DNA of 64,000 nucleotides from Amyloporia xantha (Eukaryota; Basidiomycota; Agaricomycetes; Polyporales; Adustoporiaceae): the NCBI GenBank assembly GCA_036971615.1, contig JAYKKR010000039.1, forward strand, positions 124,001 through 188,000, given 5' to 3'. The position numbers and the translations under genes were made by a program. The notes under the pieces were generated by a model that was given only the letters and a program-made list of their open reading frames with translations, was not told the DNA's origin and did no database searches. The first letter of the stretch is position 1. The number at the start of each line of letters is the position of its first letter. Below are positions 10,132 to 22,453 of this stretch, piece after piece.

Positions 10132-11973
10132 ATGATTCGATATTTATCCCAAATGGCTCAGTCAGAGGGGTGGAGAACCCCTGACAGCATTTCTGGATTG
10201 CATGTCCAGCCCATCGCAGTGACGACAGGAACTCAAGAACTGCGACGAAGTCCTCGCCATCTGCAGTCATCTCCGCTCCTCAATTCTGGAAGATCTGCGG
10301 CTATAGCCACTTCGCCTTCAGGTTAGTCACGGCTTCTACATTTTGGTAGCACTTGGTACCTCAGTTGGTCCTAGCCATCTGAATATTTTCCTGAATGTTC
10401 TTGTTGGTCTCCACCACCAGGAAATTTGCAGCGATTCATTTGCTGACTCTACTCATTTGCCATTGATTATTGACGCATGTCTTTCATTTTCTATAGTAGT
10501 GAGTGCCGCTGTCGTACGATCATGTCACAGCTCCTCCGTCAGCGCCCCAAAGACTGAACAACGAATCAACACGGTAAGATTAGTTGCATCCGCAGCCGGC
10601 AGCTTCCAACTCTCGACACCTCCAGCAATGCTTTTTCTGTAGGCAAGGAGGCTACGTAGTCACCTGTGCACTCTGTAAGGACACCGCTGCGTGCATGGCC
10701 TTTGCGGGTCTTCCTGGATGTTTGCCCTGGTGGTGCGAGCGTGACTGGTTGTGTCCGGAATGCCATAAACAGCGGGGTTCCATTGTTCCAGTACGTTTAG
10801 TTTCTATTTCCACCAGAATCTTATCAACGCTCCTTCAAGTATCCCATACCGTCGCGCTCACTAGGCGGCAGTCGGTCAGGAATGACATCCGCTCCGCTAA
10901 TTCTCTACCAGCTCTTCTATGACGACGGTCAGCAATTCAGTGTGCAAGCTTCGTCAGCTACCATGTTGGAGGGAATGGCTCGCAGTAGATATATTGCTCA
11001 GGTGCGTTCCCACGTGTAACCATTGGACGTATGACGGACATAACCAACAGGAGGAAAATCTCCTAATAATCAACTGTCCCTTCTCTGACCTTGCTTCAAG
11101 GCAAACACGCGCAACGCTGAAACAAAACCGTAAACTTCTTTGTGATTTCTCAACGTTGGTGTTATCTCCGTCCTCCCACGATTCCTGAATAATTCCATGT
11201 CATCAGTCGAACAGGTGCGCGCCTAGTAATGGTCCTCAATACTCATGCCAGCACAGCGAACGGTGGTCTGTTGTACGGAAACAACAGGGCTGCTAGTCTT
11301 GAAGCGGTGCGTTCCATAGCATCTTCACTCATGCACTTGAAATAATTCGCTTTTCTTCCATAGATACTCCAATATGTTTGCCCGCAACCTGTTTACGAAG
11401 CCTTCGCCACGAAAATTATTTTCATAGTAGCATGCGGAGGATTTGTGCAACATGCTCTGCACGATCTTCGACTTGCAAGGTGTGTCCCAGCTGTGCGGCG
11501 GCCCGACATTCCTGACATTTGAGCAGTGCGAATTTTACTTCTGTGTTCGCTTTCGGGCCCCAAATGTCGATCCCATTACTATTAGCCACCACTTCATCAG
11601 CACCATCCTCGATTTTCATATTTTTGGGCGCGAAGAACTAACGAAAGCTCTTGAACGTGGGCTTAAGCCAGAGGTGCTCAAACACACGTCTGTCTTCGTA
11701 GGATGGAATGGAGAAGTGAAACACATTTGCGATGCGGCTTGGAGACGTAGGCCGAACGGGGTGGACGTACGTTGCTGCGGTCAAGTCGCTAAGTATCGCA
11801 ATACCACAGCGGCAAACGATAAGATTAAATTCCGATGTGAACAGCCGCATCACCACGGTCCACGTATCTTTACTGTCACGCCACTCCCAGACAAGAGACC
11901 TGAATACTACTTCTCAGGAAAGAGACAGGGGCATAGGTACATGGTGTCGATAGTACCTGTCGATAGTACCTGA
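10132..11973 (+). CDS. zinc-finger protein with caspase-like motifs (left copy)
   Basis: Many short exons: 10543-10573, 10596-10790, 10912-11001, from 11051, 11227-11306, 11364-11479 and 11527-11973; the start, possibly near 10132, is uncertain. The 10596-10790 exon encodes a Cys-rich finger, with CFFC, CALC and CPECH spaced like a PHD/RING-type zinc site. Exon 11227-11306 has a hydrophobic strand ending in His (MVLNTHAS). Exon 11364-11479 has another ending in Ala-Cys (IIFIVACGG). That His then Cys order after beta strands resembles clan CD peptidases (caspase, CHAT). The C-terminal exon has RPNGVDVRCC and further Cys/His pairs. I recall similar large agaricomycete-specific families, but function is unproven. 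The left copy lacks one G near 11561 (GGG for GGGG on the right), which shifts the frame; the right copy is open there. Confidence 0.5.
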
Positions 11974-12759
11974 ATGATTGGGATATAGCAGAGCACTTCT
12001 AACCGTTGTAGAGATGAAAGAAATTTTACATGGACGGAGCGGCTAGGTCCGCGAGGGCAGCGCCCTATGTAGACAGTATGTACGGGTGTAGCTACCGGGT
12101 GTATGTGATGTCGAAACGGAAACATTAGGCATACGTCGGGTTGCTCCTCCGAAATGCCTAGGAGACGAGTAAGATCCCATAAACGAAATTGAGGAGTGAG
12201 TTAGTAGTGTATACTAAACGCGTGGGCGGCGGACTCGTAGCTGAATCCCTGGCCATCGAAGGCAAGGGGTGAGATTGTAAACCCGCTGCTCAGAGTGCTT
12301 AGCAACTACTGACCAAATGGTTCTTAGCTAACGGGGAGCTGGCCAGTGGTCCCACACTGTCCGTCAAAACTACCCTCACCCCCGGATAGGCGACTACGCA
12401 CCCATGCGCCGTGGTACATCATTCGAAATATAGTTGTAAGGTAAGGATTTCGGGTCACCGATGTACATGGAAGAGCAGTTGGGGTGAGGCCGAACGCCGC
12501 GAAGCGGCGATGTTGTTGATCCGTACTCCCGTAGAAAATGGATGCCTCGTTGTTCTGTTCTAACCAGGAATCGCAGTAGGATAGCATCGGCCATTACTTT
12601 GCCTTATTGTTTGGTCTAGGTGTTGCTGTCCCTCAGAGAGAACGAAACGTGAGTGGGCGACTTTTAATGTCTGAGAAACCGGAATGGCGTGCTTGTGAGG
12701 CGGCTCCACACCTGCAAGGTGCATCCAAGCCCTACACGCTTGGAGATGCCTGACTTGAA
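11974..12759. other. arm segment, nothing supportable
   Basis: No recognised gene. Only short overlapping frames near 12324-12594. The stretch separates the end of the zinc-finger gene from the transporter relic. Confidence 0.4.
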
Positions 12760-13416
12760 CAGATCCTGTCCTTCGCGCCTTCCGTTCATTCGAAAGCAAC
12801 TTGTTCCTGAGTCTCAGCATACTCCAGCTGTATGAGGGCGTTGTCCGGATCTCCTTTGCCGTGCAAGTCGGCGAGAATTCTCAGTGCTTGTGAAGGTCTG
12901 GAACACGTCAGTGGACAGCAATGGCAGTGATCGGGAACGAGTGCCTGTCGTGGTCGATGAGCTATCTGGGCATCCGAATCGCAACGGTAATGAAGCAGTG
13001 TCACCTCCGGGAAGAACATCGTTCCAAGCGAGAACAATGGCGGGGATCATCTGTAGGCTCCCAGCGGATGCGGGCCAAATTCCACAACGCATTGGAAAAG
13101 GATACCCCAAGTTGTCGCCCTGAAGAGATAACGTCAGTGCGCTACATGGATAAATAGATACACTTCAAAGACGGTGCTCACCGTTGTTGAGTCGATACAA
13201 TTCGACCACGGCTAGCCGGTGGGACGCAATACCGACGGCGAGACCAGAGATGATGCGACCCACAACAAGCATGCGGCATGCGGCAGTTCTGTCAATGATG
13301 TCAGTAGGGAGACTACATACACACACTAACAAAAACGGGCGCGCGTAGACTCTCTTGCTGAATGCAACGATCCCTGAAATATCTTTTCTAAGACATATTC
13401 CCATCATACTCACCAC
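12760..13416 (-). pseudogene. MFS sugar transporter relic (left copy)
   Basis: Fragments of a major facilitator superfamily hexose transporter remain, in order. 13416-13165 contains RMLVVGRIISGLAVGIAS, the transmembrane stretch with the GR-sugar-transporter signature. About 13110-13020 holds remnants of the QMIPAIVLALGTMFFPE helix, and 12900-12786 holds the intracellular loop ALRILADLHGKGDPDNALIQ followed by EYAETQEQVAFE. A stop codon follows where the family continues with TEGAK, and frames change between fragments. Flanking transmembrane helices are missing. The same lesions appear in the right copy, so decay came before the duplication. Not functional as a transporter. Confidence 0.65.
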
Positions 13417-15081
13417 AAATGTGCGCTGCAGTACGCTCCCTATGACACAGATCCACCGGCTTCATATGACGGTGTTCTCCCCATCCAGCCGGTGAGCCAG
13501 CTTGGTGAGCCGGCGGGCATGGCACCGTGGGCGTTTGAGCCCGGATTGTGGAAAATTCCGACAAAAATAGCAGGTGAGCGAATGCCAGCCATCCGCTGGC
13601 AGAGAGGCCGAGGCATAAGATAGCGAGTTGGGAAAGGGCGAGAGGCCGAGTTATGAACGAGGATGCTGGGAGACTGCGCATGTCAGCCGTTCGCTCTAAT
13701 GGAATGGGACAGAGAGGACGAGGCATGGGACAGCGAGGAGGATTGATTATGAGGAGGCGAAGAGCGTCAGAATGGGCGAGGCATGAGATAGCGAGTTACA
13801 AGAGCGAGACGCCGGGTTGTGAGGAGACTGCGCATGCCAGCCTTTCGCAATTACATTCAGACATGGAACTCCGCCGACGGCTAGACCTTGTCTGATACTC
13901 ATGATCATGTCATTGTAGTTCTGAGCTGAGCCAGAACAGCCCTGAACAACGCCACCAATGGAATCGTTGTGAGGAATATATGCCGGCAATGGCTCCAAAA
14001 TAATTTGTACCGTTTCCTTCTTGGATGCTACTTTTACAGGAGTCCTAAGTGCGCCTTACGAGTCTGGTTATCAGCGATACGGCTGCGACGCTAACATTGC
14101 AATTGAGTGAGTTGACTGGACAGAAGGGAATGAGGATGCCCGGCTTATTCGACTAAATTAATAAGCCGACGACATCTACAGGTGCGTATCTGTCAGTATA
14201 TGATAGACGAGTATACGGCATTGCTCTCTCACCACATTGCGCGCGGCGCGCGACCAAGCTTATCATGGCATTTGAGGCTTCTAACAAATTCGATTTTGTT
14301 CTTCGAGTCTTATGGCTCTGGGTGTCTAATATTGACTTCAGCTTGCTGGTGTAGAGGCGCAGATCCCTACCGTTCCGCAATTTCGGCAACAGGTTTCCGA
14401 GAGAAAAATAACGGTCGACAATCGGCCCCATCTTGAGTCATTTGATTTGCGTCCATCCTTCTTGTTAAACAGCCAAGAACATCATAAATAAGAGACGTCC
14501 ACCAAAATCTGACGGCGACAGTGGTCTGTTCACACTTTGGAGACAAGTCGCACATGTATTAGGCTGTGCCTGACTGGCAAGACTAAACGCCGCCTCTTGG
14601 GGTCCACATGCCGTACGCGCGAGCAGCGCTGCCTCGCGACACGAAGAATACTGATAGCTCTCACGAAACCCCATGATGGGCCGAGCCCTCTTATTATTTT
14701 TTCCACGAGGGCGGTAGCGGCATCATGAAGTCCGGACAGCAAGGGAATTCGCTCTCTTTGTTGGCAGTGGATGCGCCTGGAGGCTGTGATAAATTGAGCG
14801 AACACCCTTCCTGCTGCATTTCATCATAGGTTAATCTGTCTGGACACACAGATGGATGGAAAAATGGACCTCGCTAGAAATCTGGCTAGCGGCATTAACG
14901 TACCAGGACAGATGCACGATTAACCATTCCCGTGAAAAGTAACACCGAGGATGTCTGGTCTGTGCAGGGACGCTAAGCGCCTCTTCTCGTGCTAGGAAAG
15001 ATCATCACAGGGTCCTTGTCACTAATCTGACGCGGATCTGACGCGGATCCTGAACTTATTCTTCCTGCGATCAGCTGAATA
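13417..15081. other. arm segment with small unassigned ORFs
   Basis: Contains GA-rich direct repeats around 13590-13830, with gagaggccgag and gggacagcgag type words recurring. An unassigned ORF lies at 14530-14805 (-), whose right-arm counterpart (49665-50006) is longer, 113 codons, because of small indels. No product recognised. Confidence 0.35.
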
Positions 15082-15885
15082 TGAGCGTGCCGAATAAAAG
15101 CTCAAGGCTAGCGCACCTTCCCTTACTTTCTCTTCTCCAAAAGCGACGCCTCCGCCTACAGTTCGCGTTGACCTGGGACGACAAAGTGGCAGATCGACAG
15201 CTGAACCGCAACATATAGCCCGCTTCTGACAGTGAGTTTCAACGTGTCTTCCCGTGATTAGCTGAACAGTACTGAGGTTGGGCGCTAGCAGTTCGTGTAC
15301 TCGCTGCTGGCGGTGAGTCTCAGCACGTCTCTATATGAACAGTCTGAAGGTACTGAAGCTGAGCTTAAGGCTGTCATGGATTCGGAACAGCCTGAGGTGA
15401 AAAAGTTCCTGCAAGACATGACAGACTGTGCCGTTCAAATAGACGCTCTAAAGGGTACCCTCGACGCGGTGGCGCGTGATTTCCAAAATTTGCTGAAGTC
15501 CTCCTACCTGCCTCCGCAATCGCCTCAAGAACTCCTCACGCTCAGGAGGGCTCTCCAAGCTCTGGCACATGATTTCCAAGTCATGATGGCGAAGACTGAT
15601 GCCTCGCCACCGTCGCCAGAGGACATCCCGTCGCCAGAGGACACCCCGTCGCCAGAGGACATTCCATCCTTTACTCTCCTCACGCTGCGTTTACGCAGCT
15701 TGCTCCATCACCGACCTTATTCCGCCCTCTCTTTCATTCGTCACAAAGACCGACCCCACTCCTTTGAGTGGCAAAAGCTAGGTCGTCCTCGATCCTCTTT
15801 CGAGAAGAGGCTGGATGGTTTCAGCTACCGTTTGGACGAGCAGCTCGCGACAACGATACGCCCTCTGCACTTGAACAGACAGTAG
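15082..15885 (+). CDS. coiled-coil hypothetical protein (left copy)
   Basis: The ORF opens at 15295 or just before and runs about 196 codons; an upstream ATG at 15082 starts a 46-codon frame that may be an earlier exon. The N-terminal half is acidic and helical (EGTEAELKAVMDSEQPEVKKFL) and looks like a coiled coil. A triplicated 18-bp repeat (15613-15666) encodes SPEDIP units, and the C-terminal part is basic. Compared with the right copy one T is missing near 15823, which changes the last 20 or so residues; the right frame runs 226 codons. No recognised family. Nearby, 15230-15290 and 15310-15370 look like a diverged local duplication. Confidence 0.4.
15613..15666 (+). repeat. 18-bp tandem repeat, three copies
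   Basis: Three 18-bp units encode SPEDIP, SPEDTP and SPEDIP. The frame-preserving repeat is present in both arms. Confidence 0.8.
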
Positions 15886-17184
15886 ACCGTCCTCGTTCAG
15901 CTTTAGGGCAACATCGCGATCACTCTAGCTCCCTCCGCGAACGCGAGCGTCATATGCGATTCTCACTTTCTTAGTAGAGCATAATTTCCATTTCTACGTT
16001 CGTAAATGGAGGTATGGACGATTTAAATCTCCGCGTTTTTCCAAAGCTGAACACAAGCGCTCCAGGAGGGTTGCTGCCCCATGAGAGATCGGCCATGTGG
16101 ACTCTTTACGTTCTGTTGACGACTACATCTGCTCTATCGCCCCCAATATTTGCTTTTCTGCTGCTTTCTGTTGCTTTCTGGTTCTCGCTATGCTTGCTTT
16201 CATTCATGCCCTTTATTCAACGAGTCTGAACGTTCAGCTGCTAATTAATACAACGTGTCGGATCAACTTACGTTCATGTGACTGAGTCGCCTGGTGTTCG
16301 CTAACTCGCACAATCACTGGATTCACGTGTCGACCACATTGTACGTGACGCTTGACCTCTATGCCAACTTACACAAGACGATGGTCAAACCTTAGCCATG
16401 TTAAGAAACTCAATTGTTCACAGATTCAGTATCAACTTCGTTCACCTGTACTTCTCCAACAAGACATCTGTGATATCCCGATAGTTGATCGAGCATCTCG
16501 GGCGTACGGAGAGCATGCGTACAGAGAGGTCGTCTGTAGGCTTGCACAATACTGGCTGCTTTTTCGGCTTTCGCCGCTTTCTCAAGCACTCGCTTGATTA
16601 GGCTGTTCGGACACGGCTAAATCCGAGCATGCCACATTAGCCCCGCACTGCAAAGAGTATAGGTGTATCGTTTCGAGACGTTTGCGAGCCATTCTCAGGT
16701 CGCAGGACAGACGGTGGATGCATATACAAGCAAGCGAATCAAGTAAAAGTATGCGGTTAGGAGACCTTCGACCTGCTTCCGTGGTTGACGCAAGCGGCCG
16801 AGTGGAAACGACCAAAACAAGTAGGTGAGCGAGCAATGAGCAGCCATAAATAGTCAGCCTTCTTCATAAGTCTTGCTCTTACAGACTTGACCAGTGACCG
16901 GCCAGTGATTTTCCATGTCGGCATCGCTTAGTCTATCTGATCGCTCATTGTGCAATGTTTCAGTTATCTCTTTCCCAATTCATCACGCTGGGAAATAGAG
17001 TCAGACTGCCCAAGTATAGGTCATAATCCCCGTAACAGCGAGATGCTATAAGAACAATTGCAGTGATTCTGGTAGGTCCGTCTACTGCGGAAGGGCAGCA
17101 GAGATCTACGATTTCAGAACGTCTTCAGAATATTATGCAGTGACTTGACAGCATTGGGCAGAGTCCAATGGTCGTCCTCATCCT
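15886..17184. other. spacer upstream of transposase
   Basis: Short frames only. No terminal inverted repeat or direct repeat that could mark the left end of the transposon was found by eye. Confidence 0.4.
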
Positions 17185-20100
17185 ATGTCTCTGTATGCCA
17201 GGCAGAAGATTTGTCTCTGTGACGATTGCACTAGCTATGGAACACGACCAGAGGGCGCACTTCAGTCTCGAACGACTTACAACAGTCATCTACGAGCACA
17301 GAAGGCACGGGCCAGGCAAGTCATCCCTCATCTATCCGATGATAATGGTCTTCCTTCAATAGCGCCACTCGAGCGAGCGACATTACTGGAAACGCTAGAT
17401 TCCACAGAACACTGTCCGGAAGATGTGTTATGGCGTGGGCCATCTACGGCAGTACTCATGTCCGCTTTTCAGCCTCCCGAATCGTCAGAGGATCGCCCAG
17501 TAGGACTTCGGCATACACCTCTCAGCCCTCAAGCTCCGCCATCAGCTCTTCCATCTTCCGAGCTGCAGCAAGCCTATCACCACCTGAAATCTCGCATCAC
17601 TTCGTTCTCTATCCCAAAAACATTGGTCTTCCACTTTCCTCCTCGTACACCGACTTGCATGTACCCAGGGCCGAGTAGCAGCAACACATGGAGTGAAGGT
17701 GCTTCTGCTCTTGCACCAGAGGCTCTGGGAAATGCGTCCATTCTCATCCACGTGGAATTTCTCGTCTCCACCAGATCCGTCCAGCTCCGCGCTATGAAAC
17801 GGGCAGACTTTTCTCTTGCAGAAGACTTTCGGACTGTGATACACGGGGAACTCCAGAGACTAGAGGCTTACCGAGCCGTCGAGTGGCGCCGTCAACAGAA
17901 CCTCGCCCCGGATCCGGGTGGACTGCGTCCGTCCAGCGGTGGCAGCTCATTTTACGATTCAAGTAAGTCATGTTTTACATTGTCAACAATTATTAACTGA
18001 TGCTTGTTTTCAGATCCTTATCACCATGATCTCGCAGGCTATAAGCCCGTGGTTGCGACTTGTCTGTTTATGGTTGTCGTACTCAACTTGCTATATCAGT
18101 TGAATCATACCGCATGCAGGACAACCCTTGCAATCCTCAAAGTTATTGTGAAGCTCGCCTTCCAGCAGGCTACCGGAGCTCCCCTCACTTTTCGCGCAGA
18201 CGAAATCATTGCCACCATTCCAGCTGATATTACTATCGCGCAAGCGGTTTAACCTCGATCCTGAGGTCCGAACATATGCTTGCTGCGCAGAATGCTTCGC
18301 ACTCTATGCCGAATCAGGTTCGCGCAATCTGTATGATGATCAGGAGTTCCCTGAACATTTGGGGGTCATTGATTCCACGGAGAACCATGATAGGGTTACA
18401 TTGGAGCTTCTGAGTCAGCTCCCATTGTACGACCCTTCTCGGCGGGACACAAGGAGGACGAAAGCCGCATTCCCGTTATATTGCACATTTCGTGAGACAA
18501 GCGACAGCCCTATGTGTGGTGCGCAGCTACTTCGTGGCCGGACCGTAATCAGGGAGGATATCATGAACTCGCACGGAGATAGAGACACGCGCTCGGGCGG
18601 AGTGCGCGAATTTCGTCCCATCAGAGTATACAGCTACCAGACCCTCAAATCGTGGTTAGCGCGGACCCTCCTACGCTCGGAAATCGAAACGGCGATGGAT
18701 CTACCTAGCCGTAATTTCTGGAGTCATCAAGCGAGTCCCTGCATGGACGATATCCTGGATTCCCCTGAGATCCGGGAATTCATGTGGCAGGACGGTCGCC
18801 CATTCCTATGCAGTGTGGGAACGGAGGGACGCTACTTGTTCAGCTTGTTCATCGATTGGTTCAACCCCCACGGTAATCGTACCGCTGGGAAGTCAAAGTC
18901 CTCTGGTATCATTTTCATGGCTTGCCTCAACCTTCCGCTGAATATCCGATACAAACGCGAGAACGTCTATCTTGCTGGCGTTATGCCTGGTCCAAAATCT
19001 CCTTCACTTCAGCAAGTCAACCATTTCCTACGACCACTTGTGGACGAACTACTCGAGTTCTGGACCAAAGGTGTCTATATGTCACGAACCGCTCTTTTCG
19101 AGAGGGGACGACTCGTCAGGTGCGCTGTAATTCCACTTGTCTGCGATTTGGGTGCTGTGAAGAAGACTGCTGGTCAAGCTTCCCACAGTGCTACTTGGTT
19201 CTGTTCGTTCTGTAGATTGAGGAAACAGGATGTAAACAACCTGGATCCAACAACCTGGGGTCGGTGGACATGTGAAGACTTCCGTCGCCATGCTCAGGAG
19301 TGGAGGGATGCTCCAACCAAAAGGCAGCGGGTCGCTCTGTTCAACAAACACGGTGTGCGATATTCAGAACTCCTTCGGCTGCCTTACTGGAAGCCTTCGC
19401 GATACGTGGTTTTGGAAACCATGCACAACTTGTTTCTCGGTGTCATGCAGCGACATTGCAGAAGGGTCTTCGGCATGAATGTCAAGGTTTTCTCAAAGGA
19501 TGCTGAAGCCGATGACGACGAATTTCAGGAACCTGTATTCGTCAGCGAAGAGGACTTTGCTCAGGGTGTAGAGCGTCTGAGAGAGGTTACAGACGCTTCA
19601 CGACTAAAGGACAAGAGCAGGTTACCAGTTCTACAAGCTCTGTACGAGTGCGCGAAACTCGGTTCTCCTGCCAAAATGAAAAAGATAGACCTTGCTCGGG
19701 CTCTATTATCATGGGTATGTGGTACTGCTATCCGCATATATCCTCGGGTTGAGACATTGAACAGCGTGATACTTCCCATGGAGCAATAGATCTCCTGACT
19801 AGTGTCGAGGGAGGTTATGAATTGTCTCTTGCACGAAGCACTTTCCTCAGGCGAACGATTCTGGGTAAGGATGTACTGCGGGAGGTCAAATTAGACCTGG
19901 AGAGGACTTCTTTTCCAAGCTGGATGGGGCGTACACCCGTGGATGTGGGGGGTGCTGGGGCAGGGACACTGAGCGCTGACCAGTGGCGCTCTCTGTGTCT
20001 GGTTCACCTGCCGATAACTTTAATCAGGTTATGGAACCGTCCCGATGCCTCAGAGCGCAAGAAAGCGATGCTAGATAACTACATTGATATGGTGGTCGCA

Positions 20101-21179
20101 GTCATATACGGGACAAAACGATCCGTGTCACCAGCCAGCATCGCAACCTACGAGCATCATGTCTTCCGATATGTTAGAGGCCTCCGATCCCTCTTTCCAG
20201 AGATGAATCTGTTCCCAAACAACCACTACTCCCTTCACCTTGGAGAAGTGCTTCAGCGTTTCGGACCTCCTCAAGGATACTGGGCATTCCCATTTGAACG
20301 ATATATCCGCTTGGTACGTAATGCTAACACAAGTCAACGTAACGGCAAGTTTCCGCCTACCCTCCCATCTGATTGAGAATATTCTGACGCCTGCATGGAC
20401 TAGGCGAGATGGAGACTACATTCCTCCGGACATTTTGCATGGCAAATAACCTCAAAGCGATGCTTTCTGATGGTGTCCTCCCTGATGCTCTTCGACAATT
20501 CTCTACTTTGGTGGATGGCACATTCACGGGAGATCCACGAGATGCCAGTACACTCGAAAACCTGTTGGCGTACAGTCAAAGCAGCGAGCCACAGCTCCTC
20601 GTCGACGAAGCCAAGGTCGCAATGCTCTCACACACTGTGTACGAGGCATTACTAGATTGTGTAGGAGCCGATTTGCGAACAAATGGCCTTGATCCATACA
20701 CATCTTACCGCGACAACCGTACACCTGGAGAGACCATCCTCAATCCATGCGCACAGAAAATCCGTATGGTCACTCACCGAGGACGCCGGATATGTGGAGT
20801 ACAACAGCACATTGGTGACAGCAATGTGATGTGCATGACTCGAAATAACGGACAGCAGGTCGTCACGATGGCCCAAATACAAGAACTTTTTGTCCATAGA
20901 CGTATCTCAGCCAGTGGCGACTCGAAAGAGCAGACTTTCGCAGTGATTTCTCTATATTATCCGCTTTTACCTCACGACGAGAAATTCGATCCCTACAGAG
21001 GCTTTGCAGGACTATGCGCATCGTTGGTTTATGCCAAACCATCATCGAATATCACAGTCATTCCGGTCAAAGATATCCTGACACACGTGGTGGTATGCCC
21101 CTTTGATGATGTGCGCCTCAGCGCCCCTTGCATAGTGACGATTTCTCTGGACAGGGTAGGCATTCAATTTACATTTTGA
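17185..21179 (+). CDS. CACTA/Tnp2-like transposase (left copy)
   Basis: Transposase of the Tnp2 (CACTA-like) type common in agaricomycetes. Exons: 17185-17962, 18014-about 19721, 19790-20344 and 20404-21179, spanning about 1270 codons. The N terminus has a Cys cluster (CLCDDC). The core shows LFSLFIDWFNPHGNRTAGK, NVYLAGVMPGPKSPSL, ATWFCSFCRLRK, LLRLPYWKPSRYVVLETMHN and FLGVMQRHCRR; the later part has NHYSLHLGEVLQRFGPPQG and WAFPFERY, like the DUF4218 region. The third intron (20345-20403) uses a GC donor. A 2-base deletion near 18238 shifts the frame just before RKRFNLDPEV; the right copy is open there. Left is intact at three places where the right copy is shifted. No terminal repeats or target duplication identified, so element ends are unknown. 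Confidence 0.85.
20345..20403 (+). other. GC-AG intron in transposase
   Basis: The donor reads ACG|GCAAGT and the acceptor TAG|GCGAG; removal joins NTSQRN and EMETTFLRTFC through a glycine codon, in the family pattern. Nearby GT donors either shift the frame or drop conserved residues. The same sequence lies in the right arm. Confidence 0.7.
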
Positions 21180-21386
21180 GCATTCACTTACAAATATTAC
21201 AGTAGTCGCCGTAAAAATGTATTCAATTCGTGGCAATAGTCATCTTTTGCGAGACGATCTAGTATGAAACGCCTCTCTATTTCCTGAACCTGGTATAGTG
21301 AAACATGTGCACACTGACCGACTCGAAACCCTTGCCACGTCGCTCATGAACCCATTCTGCAATACTCGCCAAGAATGTAGGATAAT

Positions 21387-21843
21387 CTAAATAAACGCAA
21401 GCGCACCGGCAGGTTCGACCGCAAACCAAGCGTCAACACCGTTCATTCGCTTTTCTCGATCGTAATCTCGAACTGCGAACGCGTTCGTCCTGTGCGTTCT
21501 ACTTTGAAACATATGTGCTTTCGATTTGCCACACGAAATCGTAGCTTGCCTGAAAAAGTCTCTGAGCGCAGATTCTCTTTGGGTTCGCCTTCCACGCCAA
21601 CGAGTGAGAAGGGCGACATTTTCGACGAATACACGGATGTTGCGTACCTGCACGGCATCATCCAGAATATCTTCACTTTTTATAACGCTTTAGAGCCGCC
21701 TGCAGGAGCCGACACTTCGTCTTACTCTCTCTCTCTATCTTCTTGCTCTCGGCGTCCACGCTTGACCACTTGTCACCATCGGCTTGGAAGAGATATACGC
21801 GCAGCAGGCGACCGCACCCATTGCGCGCCCCATTGCGCGCCAT
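21387..21843 (-). CDS. small hypothetical protein (left copy, frameshifted)
   Basis: Left copy of the gene at 42625-43080. Its first part encodes a charged stretch with KWSSVDAESKKIERESK. A run of five T (plus strand, near 21677) replaces four on the right and breaks the frame at KRYK. No recognised domain. It lies convergent to the transposase and divergent from the ORF at the inner arm edge. Confidence 0.4.
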
Positions 21844-22453
21844 CTAGCTTGGGCACGCGATCATTATCAGGAGAACGCCTAGCGCGTTGGTCATTCGATC
21901 CGCCCACCTAACCGGAACTGGGACGGTCTGAGCTTGCTCGGTACATTGATTGCGACCTAGGGAGGCATGCACCCGCAATGGCAGCACCAGGTTGCGTCGA
22001 TATGGTGATCAGTTCAAGACGGCGGGGGATATGATGATTGATTCTCTCTGTAATCGTCGTCTTGCAACAACATGAGTTCAAAATTCAGCGATAATTTCCA
22101 CAAACGCTCACACCAGTATCAGGCTTAACTATGCCTGTCTCTATACCCTTTCCGGACAGACATGCTGGTAATCCTGGAAACGATATCCAATGAGGTTCAG
22201 TTCAACAACCACTCGTCTCAGAAAGCGCACGAGATGAACCTACGTCCGAGTATCTTGTACCTCCCGTAGCACCCAGAATACATTCTCCCCGGCTGAGAGC
22301 ACATTGAACGTCAAATGTGGCGGAAATGAATTGCATGACGCCGACAACTTGTTAAATGGCAAGTAAGGAGGGGACGTTCAAACAAGTGCTGTATCAAGGA
22401 GCTTCCTGAGGGCTGTCAAGCCCTACAGTTCACCATCCAATAAACAGCGCAAG
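21844..22453. other. inner arm spacer
   Basis: No gene supported. It lies between the start codons of two divergently oriented ORFs and may hold their promoters, but I see no clear TATA or operator motif. Mirror: about 42016-42624. Confidence 0.4.

Noticed and set aside
15295..15885. Viral or retroelement gag/pol in the arms
   Set aside because: No reverse transcriptase, integrase or protease motifs seen; the coiled-coil ORF has no gag-like zinc knuckle.
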